From Hydrogenophaga sp. (lineage in GTDB: Bacteria; Pseudomonadota; Gammaproteobacteria; Burkholderiales; Burkholderiaceae_C), in contig JAGXRS010000060.1 in assembly GCA_018335615.1 (NCBI GenBank), positions 1 to 20,118 of the forward strand: a stretch of DNA of 20,118 nucleotides, read 5' to 3'. A program made the position numbers and the translations under genes. Numbering within the stretch: the first letter of the stretch is position 1; each line of letters starts with the position of its first letter. Shown here piece by piece: positions 1 through 7,130 of the stretch. Below the pieces are notes generated by a model. That model made no database searches, was not told the DNA's origin, and saw only the letters and a list, made by a program, of their open reading frames with translations.

Positions 1-136
1 CTTCTTCCACCGCGATCTCGTCAAACGGGTTCATGCTCATCTTGACGTTGGCAATGTCCACACCGCTGCCGTCGCTCTTGACGCGCACCTTGACGTTGTA
101 GTCCACCACGCGTTTGACGGGGACGAGAATTTTCAT
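1..136 (-). CDS. etfB: Electron transfer flavoprotein beta subunit, N-terminal part (runs off left edge)
   Basis: Only the first 45 codons lie in the window, read leftwards from the ATG at 136-134. The translation begins MKILVPVKRVVDYNVKVRV and continues through a segment NVKMSMNPFDEIAVEE, the highly conserved N-terminus of bacterial EtfB. With EtfA this protein forms the FAD/AMP-containing heterodimer that accepts electrons from acyl-CoA dehydrogenases and passes them to ETF:ubiquinone oxidoreductase. It is probably the housekeeping ETF, with etfA expected just outside the window. The two acyl-CoA dehydrogenases further along the window would need such an acceptor. It is separated from the porin gene by an intrinsic terminator, so it has its own transcription start. 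No strong Shine-Dalgarno is seen in the short AT-rich leader. Confidence 0.93.
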   Translation of the reverse strand, partial: MKILVPVKRVVDYNVKVRVKSDGSGVDIANVKMSMNPFDEIAVEE

Positions 137-154
137 ACATCCATTTCGTTGATC

Positions 155-188
155 AAGAAAAAAAGGCCGCCCGATATGACGGGCGGCC
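155..188 (-). terminator. Rho-independent terminator of the porin gene
   Basis: A perfect 9-bp inverted repeat (165-173 with 180-188, 6-nt loop, GC-rich) is followed in the minus direction by a run of seven T and then CTT. It lies about 40 bp past the porin stop codon and just upstream of etfB, so it ends porin transcription and insulates etfB. Confidence 0.9.
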
Positions 189-226
189 AGCCACCTTGGG
201 AAAAAATGGCTACCCCAGGCGCTTCA

Positions 227-1210
227 TCAGAAACTGTGTTTGATGCCTGCGATGTAGGTCAGCCCCGTTTCGTCCCTGCTGGGCGTGTCTGAGCTGACTT
301 TGCCCGTTTCGGCAAACAGCATCGTGCGTTTGCTCAGGCTGTACTCGCCACCCAAAGCCACCGCCGAGGTACGCGCCCCACCCTTGAATTTCTGGTTTTC
401 GTAGCCAAGCTTGAGGCGAGCGACACCGCTCAGAGGCACTCGAACAGCGGCGCTCCAGCGGTCGGACTCCGCTGTGGTGCCGTACGCATCCACATGCGAA
501 TACGTCAAACCCGCCCTTGCCACACCAAAATCGTAGGCACCCCCAACCGTCAGCACATCCTTGCCCTCCAGGTTGTCCTTGGCAGAAGGGCCCGCGCCGG
601 CATTTTTGGTGATGCCCAGACCCAGGGCCAGCGGACCCGCCTTGTAACGCAAAGCCAGTTCGGTGGTGTTGACCTTCTTGCTCGCCATGGACGCTTTGGG
701 CACAAAAGCGAGGCCTGCAACAAATCCCTTTATCTCTGGCGTCTCGTACATCAGCATGCCGTTGTAGCGCGTAGACGCATCCAGCGGGCCACCAAAGACG
801 GAGGTTCCCAAACCCAGCGGTATGTAGACATCCAGGGACGGGCGCAGCAGGCTGTCCACGGGGCCCCAGAAACGGCCCATGGAAACGGCGCCGAACGAAC
901 CCGACAGGCTCAACCGGGTGTTGGCAAAGTGGTCGTGACCAGCACCCGTTGAACCATCGGTCGGGTTGAAGCGGTAGTTCAGGAGCGCACTGGCTTTGAG
1001 ACCGCTACCGAGATCTTCGAGCGCTCGAAAGGTGATGTGGCTGCCGCCTGCGTCGAGGTTTTCGAGACTGTTTCTGGAGGGGGTGCCGTTGGCTTTGGCA
1101 GATGCATGTTTCAGCCCAATCACAACGCCGCCAGAGATGGTGGCATTCGATTGGGCCAGAGCGGCATAGGAGGCCAAAATGGCCACGGTGGGAACCAAGT
1201 ACTTCTTCAT
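227..1210 (-). CDS. Outer-membrane porin, Gram-negative trimeric type
   Basis: The protein of 327 residues starts MKKYLVPTVAILASYAALAQS, a signal peptide with an Ala-Leu-Ala-Gln cleavage region. An alternating beta-strand pattern follows, ending in a C-terminal Phe (GIKHSF), the recognition signal for outer-membrane assembly. Segments such as ITFRALEDLGSGLKASALL, FGAVSMGRF and GGEYSLSKRT are typical of the betaproteobacterial general porin family (Porin_4). The reading frame is open 26 codons further upstream, but the ATG at 1210 is chosen because AGGAGA sits at 1221-1226 and the signal peptide begins there. It should form a 16-strand diffusion channel for small, often anionic solutes, perhaps including the substrate of the neighbouring catabolic operon. 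It is monocistronic, with its own terminator. Substrate specificity cannot be read from the sequence. Confidence 0.93.
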   Translation of the reverse strand: MKKYLVPTVAILASYAALAQSNATISGGVVIGLKHASAKANGTPSRNSLENLDAGGSHITFRALEDLGSGLKASALLNYRFNPTDGSTGAGHDHFANTRLSLSGSFGAVSMGRFWGPVDSLLRPSLDVYIPLGLGTSVFGGPLDASTRYNGMLMYETPEIKGFVAGLAFVPKASMASKKVNTTELALRYKAGPLALGLGITKNAGAGPSAKDNLEGKDVLTVGGAYDFGVARAGLTYSHVDAYGTTAESDRWSAAVRVPLSGVARLKLGYENQKFKGGARTSAVALGGEYSLSKRTMLFAETGKVSSDTPSRDETGLTYIAGIKHSF

Positions 1211-1360
1211 ATGATGTTTGTCTCCTGCTGTTAAATGAGGTCGATGTCGAGGGAGATCGAGCGTCTCAAGATGGTCGTGTTGCTTCACATTGCTTTGGTG
1301 TCACCCTCCTCTGTTGCCGCTCCTGTATTGACCGTTTACGCCTTCTCCGCAGCCGCAATG

Positions 1361-1383
1361 AAACGACGGAATGTCCGTCTTTC
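1361..1383 (-). terminator. Possible weak terminator at the end of the minus-strand catabolic operon
   Basis: Directly after the crotonase stop codon there is a 5-bp GC stem (1365-1369 with 1375-1379, 5-nt loop), flanked by AAA on one side and G-TTT-CATT on the exit side in the minus direction. The stem is short and the U-tract poor, so this is only a candidate. The rest of 1211-1390, the porin leader, shows no other clear structure and no convincing -35/-10 pair. Confidence 0.4.
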
Positions 1384-1390
1384 AGCGCCG

Positions 1391-2182
1391 CTATCTGCCA
1401 GCAAAACGGGCCTTGCGCTTCTCCTGAAAAGCCAGCCGTCCCTCAACAAAGTCCTCGCTCATGGAGGTCAGGGCCTCCCGTTCACGCATGGCCTCGAGGT
1501 TGGCCTGACCACCAGCCATCTCATTCAAGGACTGTTTGGTCGCCTGCACAGCCAGCGGGGCCAGATCGACGATCTCCCCGACCAGCTGGTGCACGGTGGC
1601 GCCAAGGTCGTCCGGGCCTACCAGGGCTTCGAAACACCCCATGCGCTGCAACATCTCGGCGGTGAAGGGGCGCGCCGTCAGAAACGCGCGTTTGGCGCCC
1701 GACAGGCCCAGCCGTGCCACGTAGCGCTGTAGGCCACCCGGGTAGTAATGCAGGCCCAGCGCGGTGGCGGGCATGCGAAATTCGGTGCCGGTCAAGCCAA
1801 CGCTGAGGTCGCACGCCAGCATCAGGTCGGTGGCACCGCCGTACACGCTGCCGTTGAGCGCGCACACGGTGATCGGCCGCAGCGACGCCAGGGCGTTGGC
1901 CACCCGCTCGAACAGCTGGGGGTCGCTGCCTTCGTCGCCGAAATTGCCCAGGTGGTAGCCGGCACAAAACACCGGGCGAGGCTGCCCCTGGGTGTTGGCG
2001 GTGAGCACCAGCACCCGGATGGCCAGGTCGGCGTTGATCCGTTCGAACTGCTCCAGCAGACTGCGCAGATCGCCGGCTTCCAGGCGGTTGCGGTGGGCGG
2101 GGCGGTTCAGCGTGAGGGTGGCCACACCACCGTCCACGGACAGCAAAGGCGCAGAAGGGGGATTGGTGGGCGAATCGGTCAC
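1391..2182 (-). CDS. Enoyl-CoA hydratase/isomerase (crotonase) family protein with altered active site
   Basis: The protein of 264 residues has the crotonase fold. The first oxyanion-hole loop (FCAGYHLG, about 72-79) and the second (NGSVYGGATDLMLACDL, about 110-126) are both present. Aligned to rat mitochondrial hydratase from memory, the first catalytic Glu (Glu144) is Asp119 and the second (Glu164) is Ala139 in the stretch RMPATALG. A normal hydratase mechanism is therefore doubtful; isomerase, hydrolase or C-C lyase chemistry on a CoA thioester is possible. The frame is open from a GTG at 2218 that overlaps the stop of the preceding gene, and an ATG lies at 2200. The GTG at 2182 is preferred because AAGGAG lies 5 nt upstream of it (2188-2193). 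This is the last gene of the operon. Confidence 0.85.
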   Translation of the reverse strand: MTDSPTNPPSAPLLSVDGGVATLTLNRPAHRNRLEAGDLRSLLEQFERINADLAIRVLVLTANTQGQPRPVFCAGYHLGNFGDEGSDPQLFERVANALASLRPITVCALNGSVYGGATDLMLACDLSVGLTGTEFRMPATALGLHYYPGGLQRYVARLGLSGAKRAFLTARPFTAEMLQRMGCFEALVGPDDLGATVHQLVGEIVDLAPLAVQATKQSLNEMAGGQANLEAMREREALTSMSEDFVEGRLAFQEKRKARFAGR

Positions 2183-2214
2183 AGGGGCTCCTTGGCTCAT
2201 GGCATTGGCGTGGG

Positions 2215-2877
2215 TCACTGCCAGCCGTACACCGACAGGGTGGTTTCGCCGGCTTCCAGGCGGCGCAAAATAGCGGCCTCCTCGGCTTCTCGCCGCTCGC
2301 CGGCAGCCACCACCTCGGCGGCGCGGGCCTGGGGAATGGCGACCACGCCGTCGGCGTCGCCCACAATCAGATCGCCGGCCTGCACCACCACGTGGCCCAT
2401 GGTCACCGGGTGGTTGATCCAGCCGATGGCGCCGAAGTCTTTACCGGTGCCCTGGATGCACAGGCCGCGTGAAAACACCGGGAAGCCGATCTCGCCCAGC
2501 AGCACGCCGTCGCGCACGCAGCCGTCGATCACCAGGCCCGCCATGCCGCGCACCTTGGCCATGGTGGTCATGATCTCGCCCCAGTAACCGTGCTCGTGGG
2601 CGCCGTTGGCAAACACCACCATCACGTCACCGGGCTGCGCGATGTCCAGCGCGCGGTGCAGCCACAGGTTGTCGCCGCCCGGGGAGTGCACGGTGAGGGC
2701 CGAGCCGGCGCAGCGGAACTGCGGCGCCACCGGCTTGATGGCCGAGGGAAAAGCGCCGATCTTCTTCGCGGCTTCGTGCAGCGTGGCGGTGGGCAACTGG
2801 GCGGCGGCGGCCACCAGCGCGGGGCTCAGGCGTGGGAAGTCCCGGCGCGTGGTCAATGCAGCGTCGTGTTTTTTCAT
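2215..2877 (-). CDS. RraA/LigK-family aldolase-like protein 1 (E-X20-R-D variant)
   Basis: A 220-residue protein of the RraA / 4-hydroxy-4-methyl-2-oxoglutarate (HMG) aldolase family. Hallmarks are GYWGEIMT (about 97-104), GMAGLVIDGCVRD (about 111-123), FPVFSRG and the C-terminal GDLIVGDADGVVAIP. Family members with aldolase activity bind Mg or Mn near an R-D pair and cleave 4-hydroxy-2-oxo acids to pyruvate; many also decarboxylate oxaloacetate. Here the metal-site motif reads E101-X20-R122-D123, where the Pseudomonas putida aldolase is described as D-X20-R-D. The start ATG overlaps the stop codon of the preceding paralogue (ATGA), indicating translational coupling. The true substrate is unknown; an RNase E regulator role is unlikely in this setting. 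Confidence 0.85.
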   Translation of the reverse strand: MKKHDAALTTRRDFPRLSPALVAAAAQLPTATLHEAAKKIGAFPSAIKPVAPQFRCAGSALTVHSPGGDNLWLHRALDIAQPGDVMVVFANGAHEHGYWGEIMTTMAKVRGMAGLVIDGCVRDGVLLGEIGFPVFSRGLCIQGTGKDFGAIGWINHPVTMGHVVVQAGDLIVGDADGVVAIPQARAAEVVAAGERREAEEAAILRRLEAGETTLSVYGWQ

Positions 2878-3536
2878 GTGGCCTCGCGGGTCTGGAGCTG
2901 GTGGTACTTGAACTGCTGGCGCGCTTCGTCCAGGCGCACACCGCTGCGCGCGGTTTCGCGGATCTTGTTTTCAGCCGCTTCAATTTCTTCGGCAATCGCC
3001 AGCACCCGGTCTTCGTGCTCCTTGGGGATCACCACCACGCCGTCGGTGTCGCCTTTGAGGATGTCGCCCGGCGCCACCCGGGCGCCGCCGATGTTGACGG
3101 GGATGCCCGTGGCTTCCACCTGCACGCGGTCCTTGCCGGTGCGCATCCAGTTGTCGATGGAGAACACCGGGTAGCCCAGCGACAGACACAGGTGCGTGTC
3201 GCGGTTGATGCCGTTGATCACCGTGCCGGCAATACCGCGGCGATGGGCGATTTCGGTCAGGATGTCGCCCCAGACGGTGGCGTCTTCGCGGCCGTTGTTG
3301 TCCAGCACGATCACGCTGCCGGGCGCCACGTCGTCGATGTAATCGCCCACCGTGCCACACGGCTTGGCGGCCGGGCCGTACTTCAGCGTCCAGGCCCGCC
3401 CGGCCATGCGGAAGTTCACGTCGCGCGGCTTGATCTTGTAGCACTGGCCCACGATGCCCAGCCGGTCCAGGGCGTCGGACAGGGTCGGCGTGTCCAACCG
3501 GGCGGCGCGCGCCACGTTGTTGTCTGTTTCACTCAT
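2874..3536 (-). CDS. RraA/LigK-family aldolase-like protein 2 (D-X20-R-D type)
   Basis: A 220-residue RraA-family protein with TLSDALDRLG near the N-terminus, ATVWGDILTEIAHRRGIAGTVINGINRD in the core and GDTDGVVVIP near the C-terminus. Asp91, 20 residues, then Arg112-Asp113 reproduces the D-X20-R-D motif described for the P. putida HMG/CHA aldolase, so it is the best candidate of the three for a pyruvate aldolase of that type. The C-terminal tail, roughly the last 40 residues, is charged and probably helical. AGGAG at 3544-3548 sits 7 nt before the ATG. The 79-bp gap to the upstream paralogue holds no ORF or clear hairpin. The three paralogues are clearly diverged, so this is an old duplication or a separate recruitment. 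Confidence 0.87.
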   Translation of the reverse strand: MSETDNNVARAARLDTPTLSDALDRLGIVGQCYKIKPRDVNFRMAGRAWTLKYGPAAKPCGTVGDYIDDVAPGSVIVLDNNGREDATVWGDILTEIAHRRGIAGTVINGINRDTHLCLSLGYPVFSIDNWMRTGKDRVQVEATGIPVNIGGARVAPGDILKGDTDGVVVIPKEHEDRVLAIAEEIEAAENKIRETARSGVRLDEARQQFKYHQLQTREAT

Positions 3537-3615
3537 TCAAAGGCTCCTGTTGGCTGCACAACGGGTGTGCGAAGGGATGTCAAACCGGGGATGGCGCCGC
3601 AGGGGGCGCGGGGGA

Positions 3616-4287
3616 TTACGTGTTCAGCATGAGCTCGTAGTTGCCACCCATGACCTCGCCGATCGGCGTGCCCGCCAGAATTGCCTTGGCCATGGCAGCC
3701 TCTTTGGCCACGATCATTTCAGCGGCTTCCAGCACGCGCTGAATGTCGGCGGCGGCGATGAAGATCACCGCGCTGCGGTCGGCCAGCACGTAGTCGCCCG
3801 GCTGCACCACCACCTCGCCGCCTTGCGCCGCGCCAATGGTCACCGGCACCTGCACGCCCAGCTCCACCACCCGCCCGCGCGCGGTGCGCGAGGTCAGGCT
3901 GCGGCTGAACACCGGGAATTCGTAGGCCATGGCTTCATCCACGTCGCGCAAGGGTCCATCGGCCACCACACCGGCCACGCCGCGCACCTTGGCGCCCAGC
4001 GTGAGCAGGCCGCCCCAGCAGCCGGCTTCCAGGCCCGAGCGCTGCTCGACCACGATCACGTTGTCGGTGTCCGACTGTTCAATGGCGGTGCAGCCGAGGT
4101 GCCGGGCCGGGCCGGGCGGTGGCTGGCCAGGGCCCACTTTCATGGTGACGGCGCGCCCCGCAATGCGGCCCCCGCCGCTGCGCTGGGTGAGGCCGGTGAC
4201 CACACCGGGCAGTTGCAGTTTGTCCAGGGCATCGGACACGGCGCAGGCGTCGAGCCGGCGCAGGCGTTGAACTTCAGGGTCGGTCAT
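3616..4287 (-). CDS. RraA/LigK-family aldolase-like protein 3 (G-X20-R-D-X2-E type)
   Basis: A protein of about 223 residues with the RraA fold: DACAVSDALDKLQLPG (about 13-28), AGCWGGLLTLGAKVRGVAG (about 88-106), ADGPLRDVDEA (about 109-119) and a C-terminal GDYVLADRSAVIFI. Gly93-X20-Arg114-Asp115-X2-Glu118 matches the G-X20-R-D-X2-E/D motif described for Thermus RraA and yeast Yer010c, proteins that have HMG aldolase and oxaloacetate decarboxylase activity. It therefore probably binds metal and is catalytic. An ATG at 4296 is also in frame, but the AGGA at 4297-4300 touches it directly and sits 9 nt before the ATG at 4287, so 4287 is preferred. It follows the LigB-like gene after a structured 135-bp spacer. 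Confidence 0.85.
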   Translation of the reverse strand: MTDPEVQRLRRLDACAVSDALDKLQLPGVVTGLTQRSGGGRIAGRAVTMKVGPGQPPPGPARHLGCTAIEQSDTDNVIVVEQRSGLEAGCWGGLLTLGAKVRGVAGVVADGPLRDVDEAMAYEFPVFSRSLTSRTARGRVVELGVQVPVTIGAAQGGEVVVQPGDYVLADRSAVIFIAAADIQRVLEAAEMIVAKEAAMAKAILAGTPIGEVMGGNYELMLNT

Positions 4288-4343
4288 GGTTGTCATTCCT
4301 GTGATGTGTTGTGCTAAAGCGCGTGAGGCGGCTCCAGCCCAGA

Positions 4344-4422
4344 AACACCGCGGAACCGGCTTTGCCGGGCCGCAGGTGTTGCCCCCCTTGCAGGGGGGTG
4401 GCGCCGAAGGCGACGCGGGGGG
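4344..4422. repeat. REP-like block of tandem hairpins between the dioxygenase and aldolase genes
   Basis: Three stem-loops are packed in under 80 bp. The first is a long imperfect hairpin at 4344-4380: arms AACACC/GGTGTT, GCGG/CCGC and CCGGC/GCCGG around a TTT loop. The second is CCCCCC-TTGCA-GGGGGG at 4382-4398. The third is CGCC-GAA-GGCG at 4402-4412, followed by a G-run at 4417-4422 that could compete for the C-run of the second hairpin. There is no U-tract, so this is not a standard terminator. Similar 'CCCCTTGCAGGGG' hairpin repeats are, as I recall, scattered through Comamonadaceae intergenic regions. In the operon mRNA it could act as a stabiliser or attenuator. Confidence 0.7.
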
Positions 4423-5424
4423 TCATGTCAATGTCTTCCAAGCGGCAAAGGCCAGCCCGGTGCCGGTCAGTGCCGGGCTGCGGTAGCCGGGGACGTAGTC
4501 GATCCATTCGAAGTCGAGGTCCCGCGCCATCTCGCCCACCACCAGCCAGTTGCGGATTTCCGAGCTGCCGGCCTGCAGCAGCCTGGGGTCGAGCGCGGCC
4601 AGCGTGGCGCTGTCCTTGTGACGGATCGCGGTGATGACCTGCTGGTCCAGCGCCTCGTCCACCACGAAGTGGCTCAGGCCACCCGAGGCGATCACGCCCA
4701 CGCGCAGGTCTTGCGGCCAGGCCGCGATCAGTTCGCGCAGCGCCGCACCCAGCGCCACGCAGCGACGCGGCGTGGGCTGGTTGGGCGGGTCGAAGGTGTT
4801 GAGGATCACCGGGATCACCGGCAGCACCTGGTCTTTGAGCAGACGTCGGTGGATGAACTGGAAGGCGTGGCCTTCGAACTGGCCGCGCTCCAGGCCGTCC
4901 ATGGCGGCGATGTCAAAGTCGCGGTCGCACAGCTGGCGGATCAGCCACTCGGCCAGGTCGCTCTGGACCGGGTACTCGCGGTCCGCCTCGGGCTCGTGGC
5001 GCCACATGCGCGCCGACTTGACCCAGCTGTCGCCGGGCGAGGCCGGCTCGCGCGCGGTGTTGCGGATGGTCTCGCCGTAGTAGATGGCAAAGGCCGGGTT
5101 GTTGGTGGTGCGAAACAGCTCGGTCTGGTCGTCGCCCACGATCAGCAGCACGTCCAGCCGGGCGTCGCGGATGCGCTGGCTCAGCTGCTCCATGGCGGCC
5201 TCGGCGGCATCAAAGCGTTCGCCCATTTTCTCGGGCGTGACCATGGCTTCGGTGCCCGCGGGTGCTGCGGCCAGCAGGGCGTCGTAGTCGGTCTTGTTGC
5301 CGTGCTTGTCGTAGTAGTGCACGTTTTTCGGGTCGATGGCACGAAACCCGTGTTGCCAGTCCTCGCGCTGCGAGACCAGCATGATGCTGTGGGAAGAGCC
5401 GAAGGCGGCTACAAGTTGTGCCAT
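4423..5424 (-). CDS. LigB-superfamily (class III) extradiol ring-cleavage dioxygenase-like protein
   Basis: A 333-residue, single-chain member of the LigB fold. Visible landmarks are GSSH12 near the N-terminus (LigB iron ligand His12), ASGGLSH252 (equivalent of the LigB catalytic His in GGMSH) and AGSSE289IRNW (equivalent of the LigB glutamate ligand). The motif that carries the second iron-binding His in LigB (NDH, His61) reads GDD here (97-99, followed by QTELF), so Asp99 replaces the His. Typical enzymes open catecholic rings such as protocatechuate, gallate or 3-O-methylgallate next to a hydroxyl using Fe(II) and O2. The altered ligand means either an unusual metal site or another LigB-fold activity. 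AAAGG lies 7 nt before the ATG. Its neighbours are an aldolase set downstream and a CoA-transferase 21 bp upstream. Confidence 0.87.
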   Translation of the reverse strand: MAQLVAAFGSSHSIMLVSQREDWQHGFRAIDPKNVHYYDKHGNKTDYDALLAAAPAGTEAMVTPEKMGERFDAAEAAMEQLSQRIRDARLDVLLIVGDDQTELFRTTNNPAFAIYYGETIRNTAREPASPGDSWVKSARMWRHEPEADREYPVQSDLAEWLIRQLCDRDFDIAAMDGLERGQFEGHAFQFIHRRLLKDQVLPVIPVILNTFDPPNQPTPRRCVALGAALRELIAAWPQDLRVGVIASGGLSHFVVDEALDQQVITAIRHKDSATLAALDPRLLQAGSSEIRNWLVVGEMARDLDFEWIDYVPGYRSPALTGTGLAFAAWKTLT

Positions 5425-5445
5425 GGGGCAGCCTTTACAAAAACA

Positions 5446-6675
5446 TCAGACAACAAACTGGGCGCGCAGCTCGGCGATGCGCTCGGGGCTGTAGCCCAGG
5501 CCGCTCAGAATGGCCTCGGTCTGGTCGCCCTGGTGCGGCGCGGGCTGCAGCGGCCCCTCGGCGCGCGGGTAGCGCGAAAACTGCATGGGCAGACCCACGA
5601 CCTCGATGTCGCCCAGTTCCGGGTGGTGCATGGGGCGGGCAATGCCCAGGTGCCTCACCTGCGGGTCCGCAAACATGTGGTCCACGGTGTGGATGGGGCC
5701 GCAAGGCACCCCGGCCTTGAGCAGGCGCTCGGTCCAGTCGGCCGTGGTGCGGGTCTTGAACGCGGCGCCGATGGCGGCGTTCACACGGGCGCGGTTCTGC
5801 ACGCGCTCGGGGTCGGAGCCAAAGCCGGGTTCGTCGATCAGCGGCGCCACATCGAGCGCCACGCACAGGCGCCTCCACATGGTCTGGCCGATGGCAGCCA
5901 GGTTGATGAAGCCGTCGCTGGTGGCGAAGACCCCGGTGGGCACGGTCAGCGGGTGCTCGTTGCCGGTGGACTTGGGCACCTTGCGGTCGATCAGCCACTG
6001 CGCGGCCTGGAAGTCGAGCATGGCGATCTGCGATTCGAGCAGCGAGGTCTGCACCCACTGGCCCTCGCCCGACACCTCGCGCTCCAGCAGCGCGGCCATG
6101 ATGGCCTGGGCGCAGAAGTGGCCCGAGCACAGATCGGCGATCGGGATGCCCACGCGCATGGGCCCGTCTTCGGGCTTGCCGGTGAGGCTCATCAGCCCGC
6201 CCATGCCCTGGGCGATGGAGTCGAAGCCGGGCCAGTTGGCGTAGGGGCCGTCCTGGCCAAAACCCGAGATGCTGGCGTACACCAGCCGGGGGTTGATGGC
6301 GCGCAAATCGTCTGGACCAATGCCCAGGCGGTACTTCACGTCGGGCCGGTAGTTCTCGATGAACACGTCGGCGGTTTTCACCAGTTCCCGCAGAATGGCC
6401 AGCCCCTCGGGCTCCTTCATGTTGAGGGTCAGGCTTTCCTTGTTGCGGTGCAGGTTTTCGTAGTCGGCGCGGTTGTGGTCGCGCCCGCCGATCATGTCGT
6501 CCCCACCGGGCGCACCGGGCGGAATTTCGAGCTTGATGACGCGCGCGCCCAGGTCGGCAAACGTGCGGATGGCGGTGGGGCCGGCGCGCACGCGGGTGGC
6601 GTCCAGGATGGTGAAGCGCGACAGCGGGCCTTTGCGCGCAGCGGTCGGTTCGATGGGGGTGTCGAGGGTCGTCAT
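5446..6675 (-). CDS. Class III CoA-transferase, CaiB/BaiF family
   Basis: A 409-residue protein with family landmarks: ILDATRVRAGPTAIRTFADLGARVIKLE (about 23-50), NMKEPEG, VFIENYRPDV (about 104-113), SISGFGQDGPYA and IPIADLCSGHFCAQAI. Asp181 in the last motif corresponds to the catalytic Asp that forms the aspartyl-CoA anhydride in formyl-CoA transferase. The enzyme would move CoA between a donor thioester (succinyl-, acetyl- or product-CoA) and an acid entering the operon's acyl-CoA steps. The stop of the DUF35 gene lies only 9 bp upstream of its ATG, so it belongs to one transcript with the thiolase pair. The ribosome site is weak. Substrate is not predictable; aromatic or alicyclic carboxylates and dicarboxylates are all known for this family. 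Confidence 0.92.
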   Translation of the reverse strand: MTTLDTPIEPTAARKGPLSRFTILDATRVRAGPTAIRTFADLGARVIKLEIPPGAPGGDDMIGGRDHNRADYENLHRNKESLTLNMKEPEGLAILRELVKTADVFIENYRPDVKYRLGIGPDDLRAINPRLVYASISGFGQDGPYANWPGFDSIAQGMGGLMSLTGKPEDGPMRVGIPIADLCSGHFCAQAIMAALLEREVSGEGQWVQTSLLESQIAMLDFQAAQWLIDRKVPKSTGNEHPLTVPTGVFATSDGFINLAAIGQTMWRRLCVALDVAPLIDEPGFGSDPERVQNRARVNAAIGAAFKTRTTADWTERLLKAGVPCGPIHTVDHMFADPQVRHLGIARPMHHPELGDIEVVGLPMQFSRYPRAEGPLQPAPHQGDQTEAILSGLGYSPERIAELRAQFVV

Positions 6676-6684
6676 GCAGTGCTT

Positions 6685-7125
6685 TCAGGCGAGCGTGAAC
6701 ATGGGCACGGCGTGGCCGCCTTCGCTGGGCTTGAACACCACGCGAACAGGCTGGCCAATGGCAAGCGTTGCCGGATCGCAGTCCACCAGGTTGGTCATCA
6801 ACGTGACGCCTTCGGCCAGCGTGACGAAGGCCAGCGTGTAGGCCGCCTCGCCCTTGCCCATGGTGCTGAAGGAATAGACGGTGCCGGTGCCGGCGGCCTG
6901 CAGCCACACGGTGTCGGCGCTGAGGCAGTGCGGGCAGATGTCGCGCGGGTAGTGGTGCACTTCGCCGCAGGCCTTGCACTGTTTGACCAGCAGACGGCCT
7001 TCGTCGGCCGCCGTCCAGTACGGCAGGGATTCGGGCAGCACGCGCGGTGCCGGGATCTTGCGCGGGCCGGCGGCGGGCGCGGGCGGGCGGGCGGGTTTGT
7101 CTTGCATGGTGTCAGGGGAGCTCAT
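6685..7125 (-). CDS. DUF35 / OB-fold zinc-ribbon protein, partner of the adjacent thiolase
   Basis: A 146-residue protein with a Pro/Ala-rich N-terminal extension (about 10-30), then a rubredoxin-like zinc ribbon with four cysteines (C50-x2-C53 and C64-x2-C67), then an OB-fold domain (GTGTVYSFSTMGKG onward). This is the standard two-part architecture of DUF35 proteins that bind thiolase-fold enzymes, as in ChsH2 with Ltp2 and BbsA with BbsB. It most likely stabilises and completes the active site of the thiolase encoded 5 bp upstream. AAGGG lies 10 nt before the ATG at 7125; a second in-frame ATG at 7107 is possible but has a poorer leader. Confidence 0.9.
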   Translation of the reverse strand: MSSPDTMQDKPARPPAPAAGPRKIPAPRVLPESLPYWTAADEGRLLVKQCKACGEVHHYPRDICPHCLSADTVWLQAAGTGTVYSFSTMGKGEAAYTLAFVTLAEGVTLMTNLVDCDPATLAIGQPVRVVFKPSEGGHAVPMFTLA

Positions 7126-7130
7126 GGTGT

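Noticed and set aside
2215..4287. RNase E regulator (RraA) function for the three RraA-like genes
   Set aside because: They lie in tandem inside a catabolic operon and keep metal-site motifs linked to aldolase or decarboxylase activity, so an RNase E inhibitor role is much less likely.
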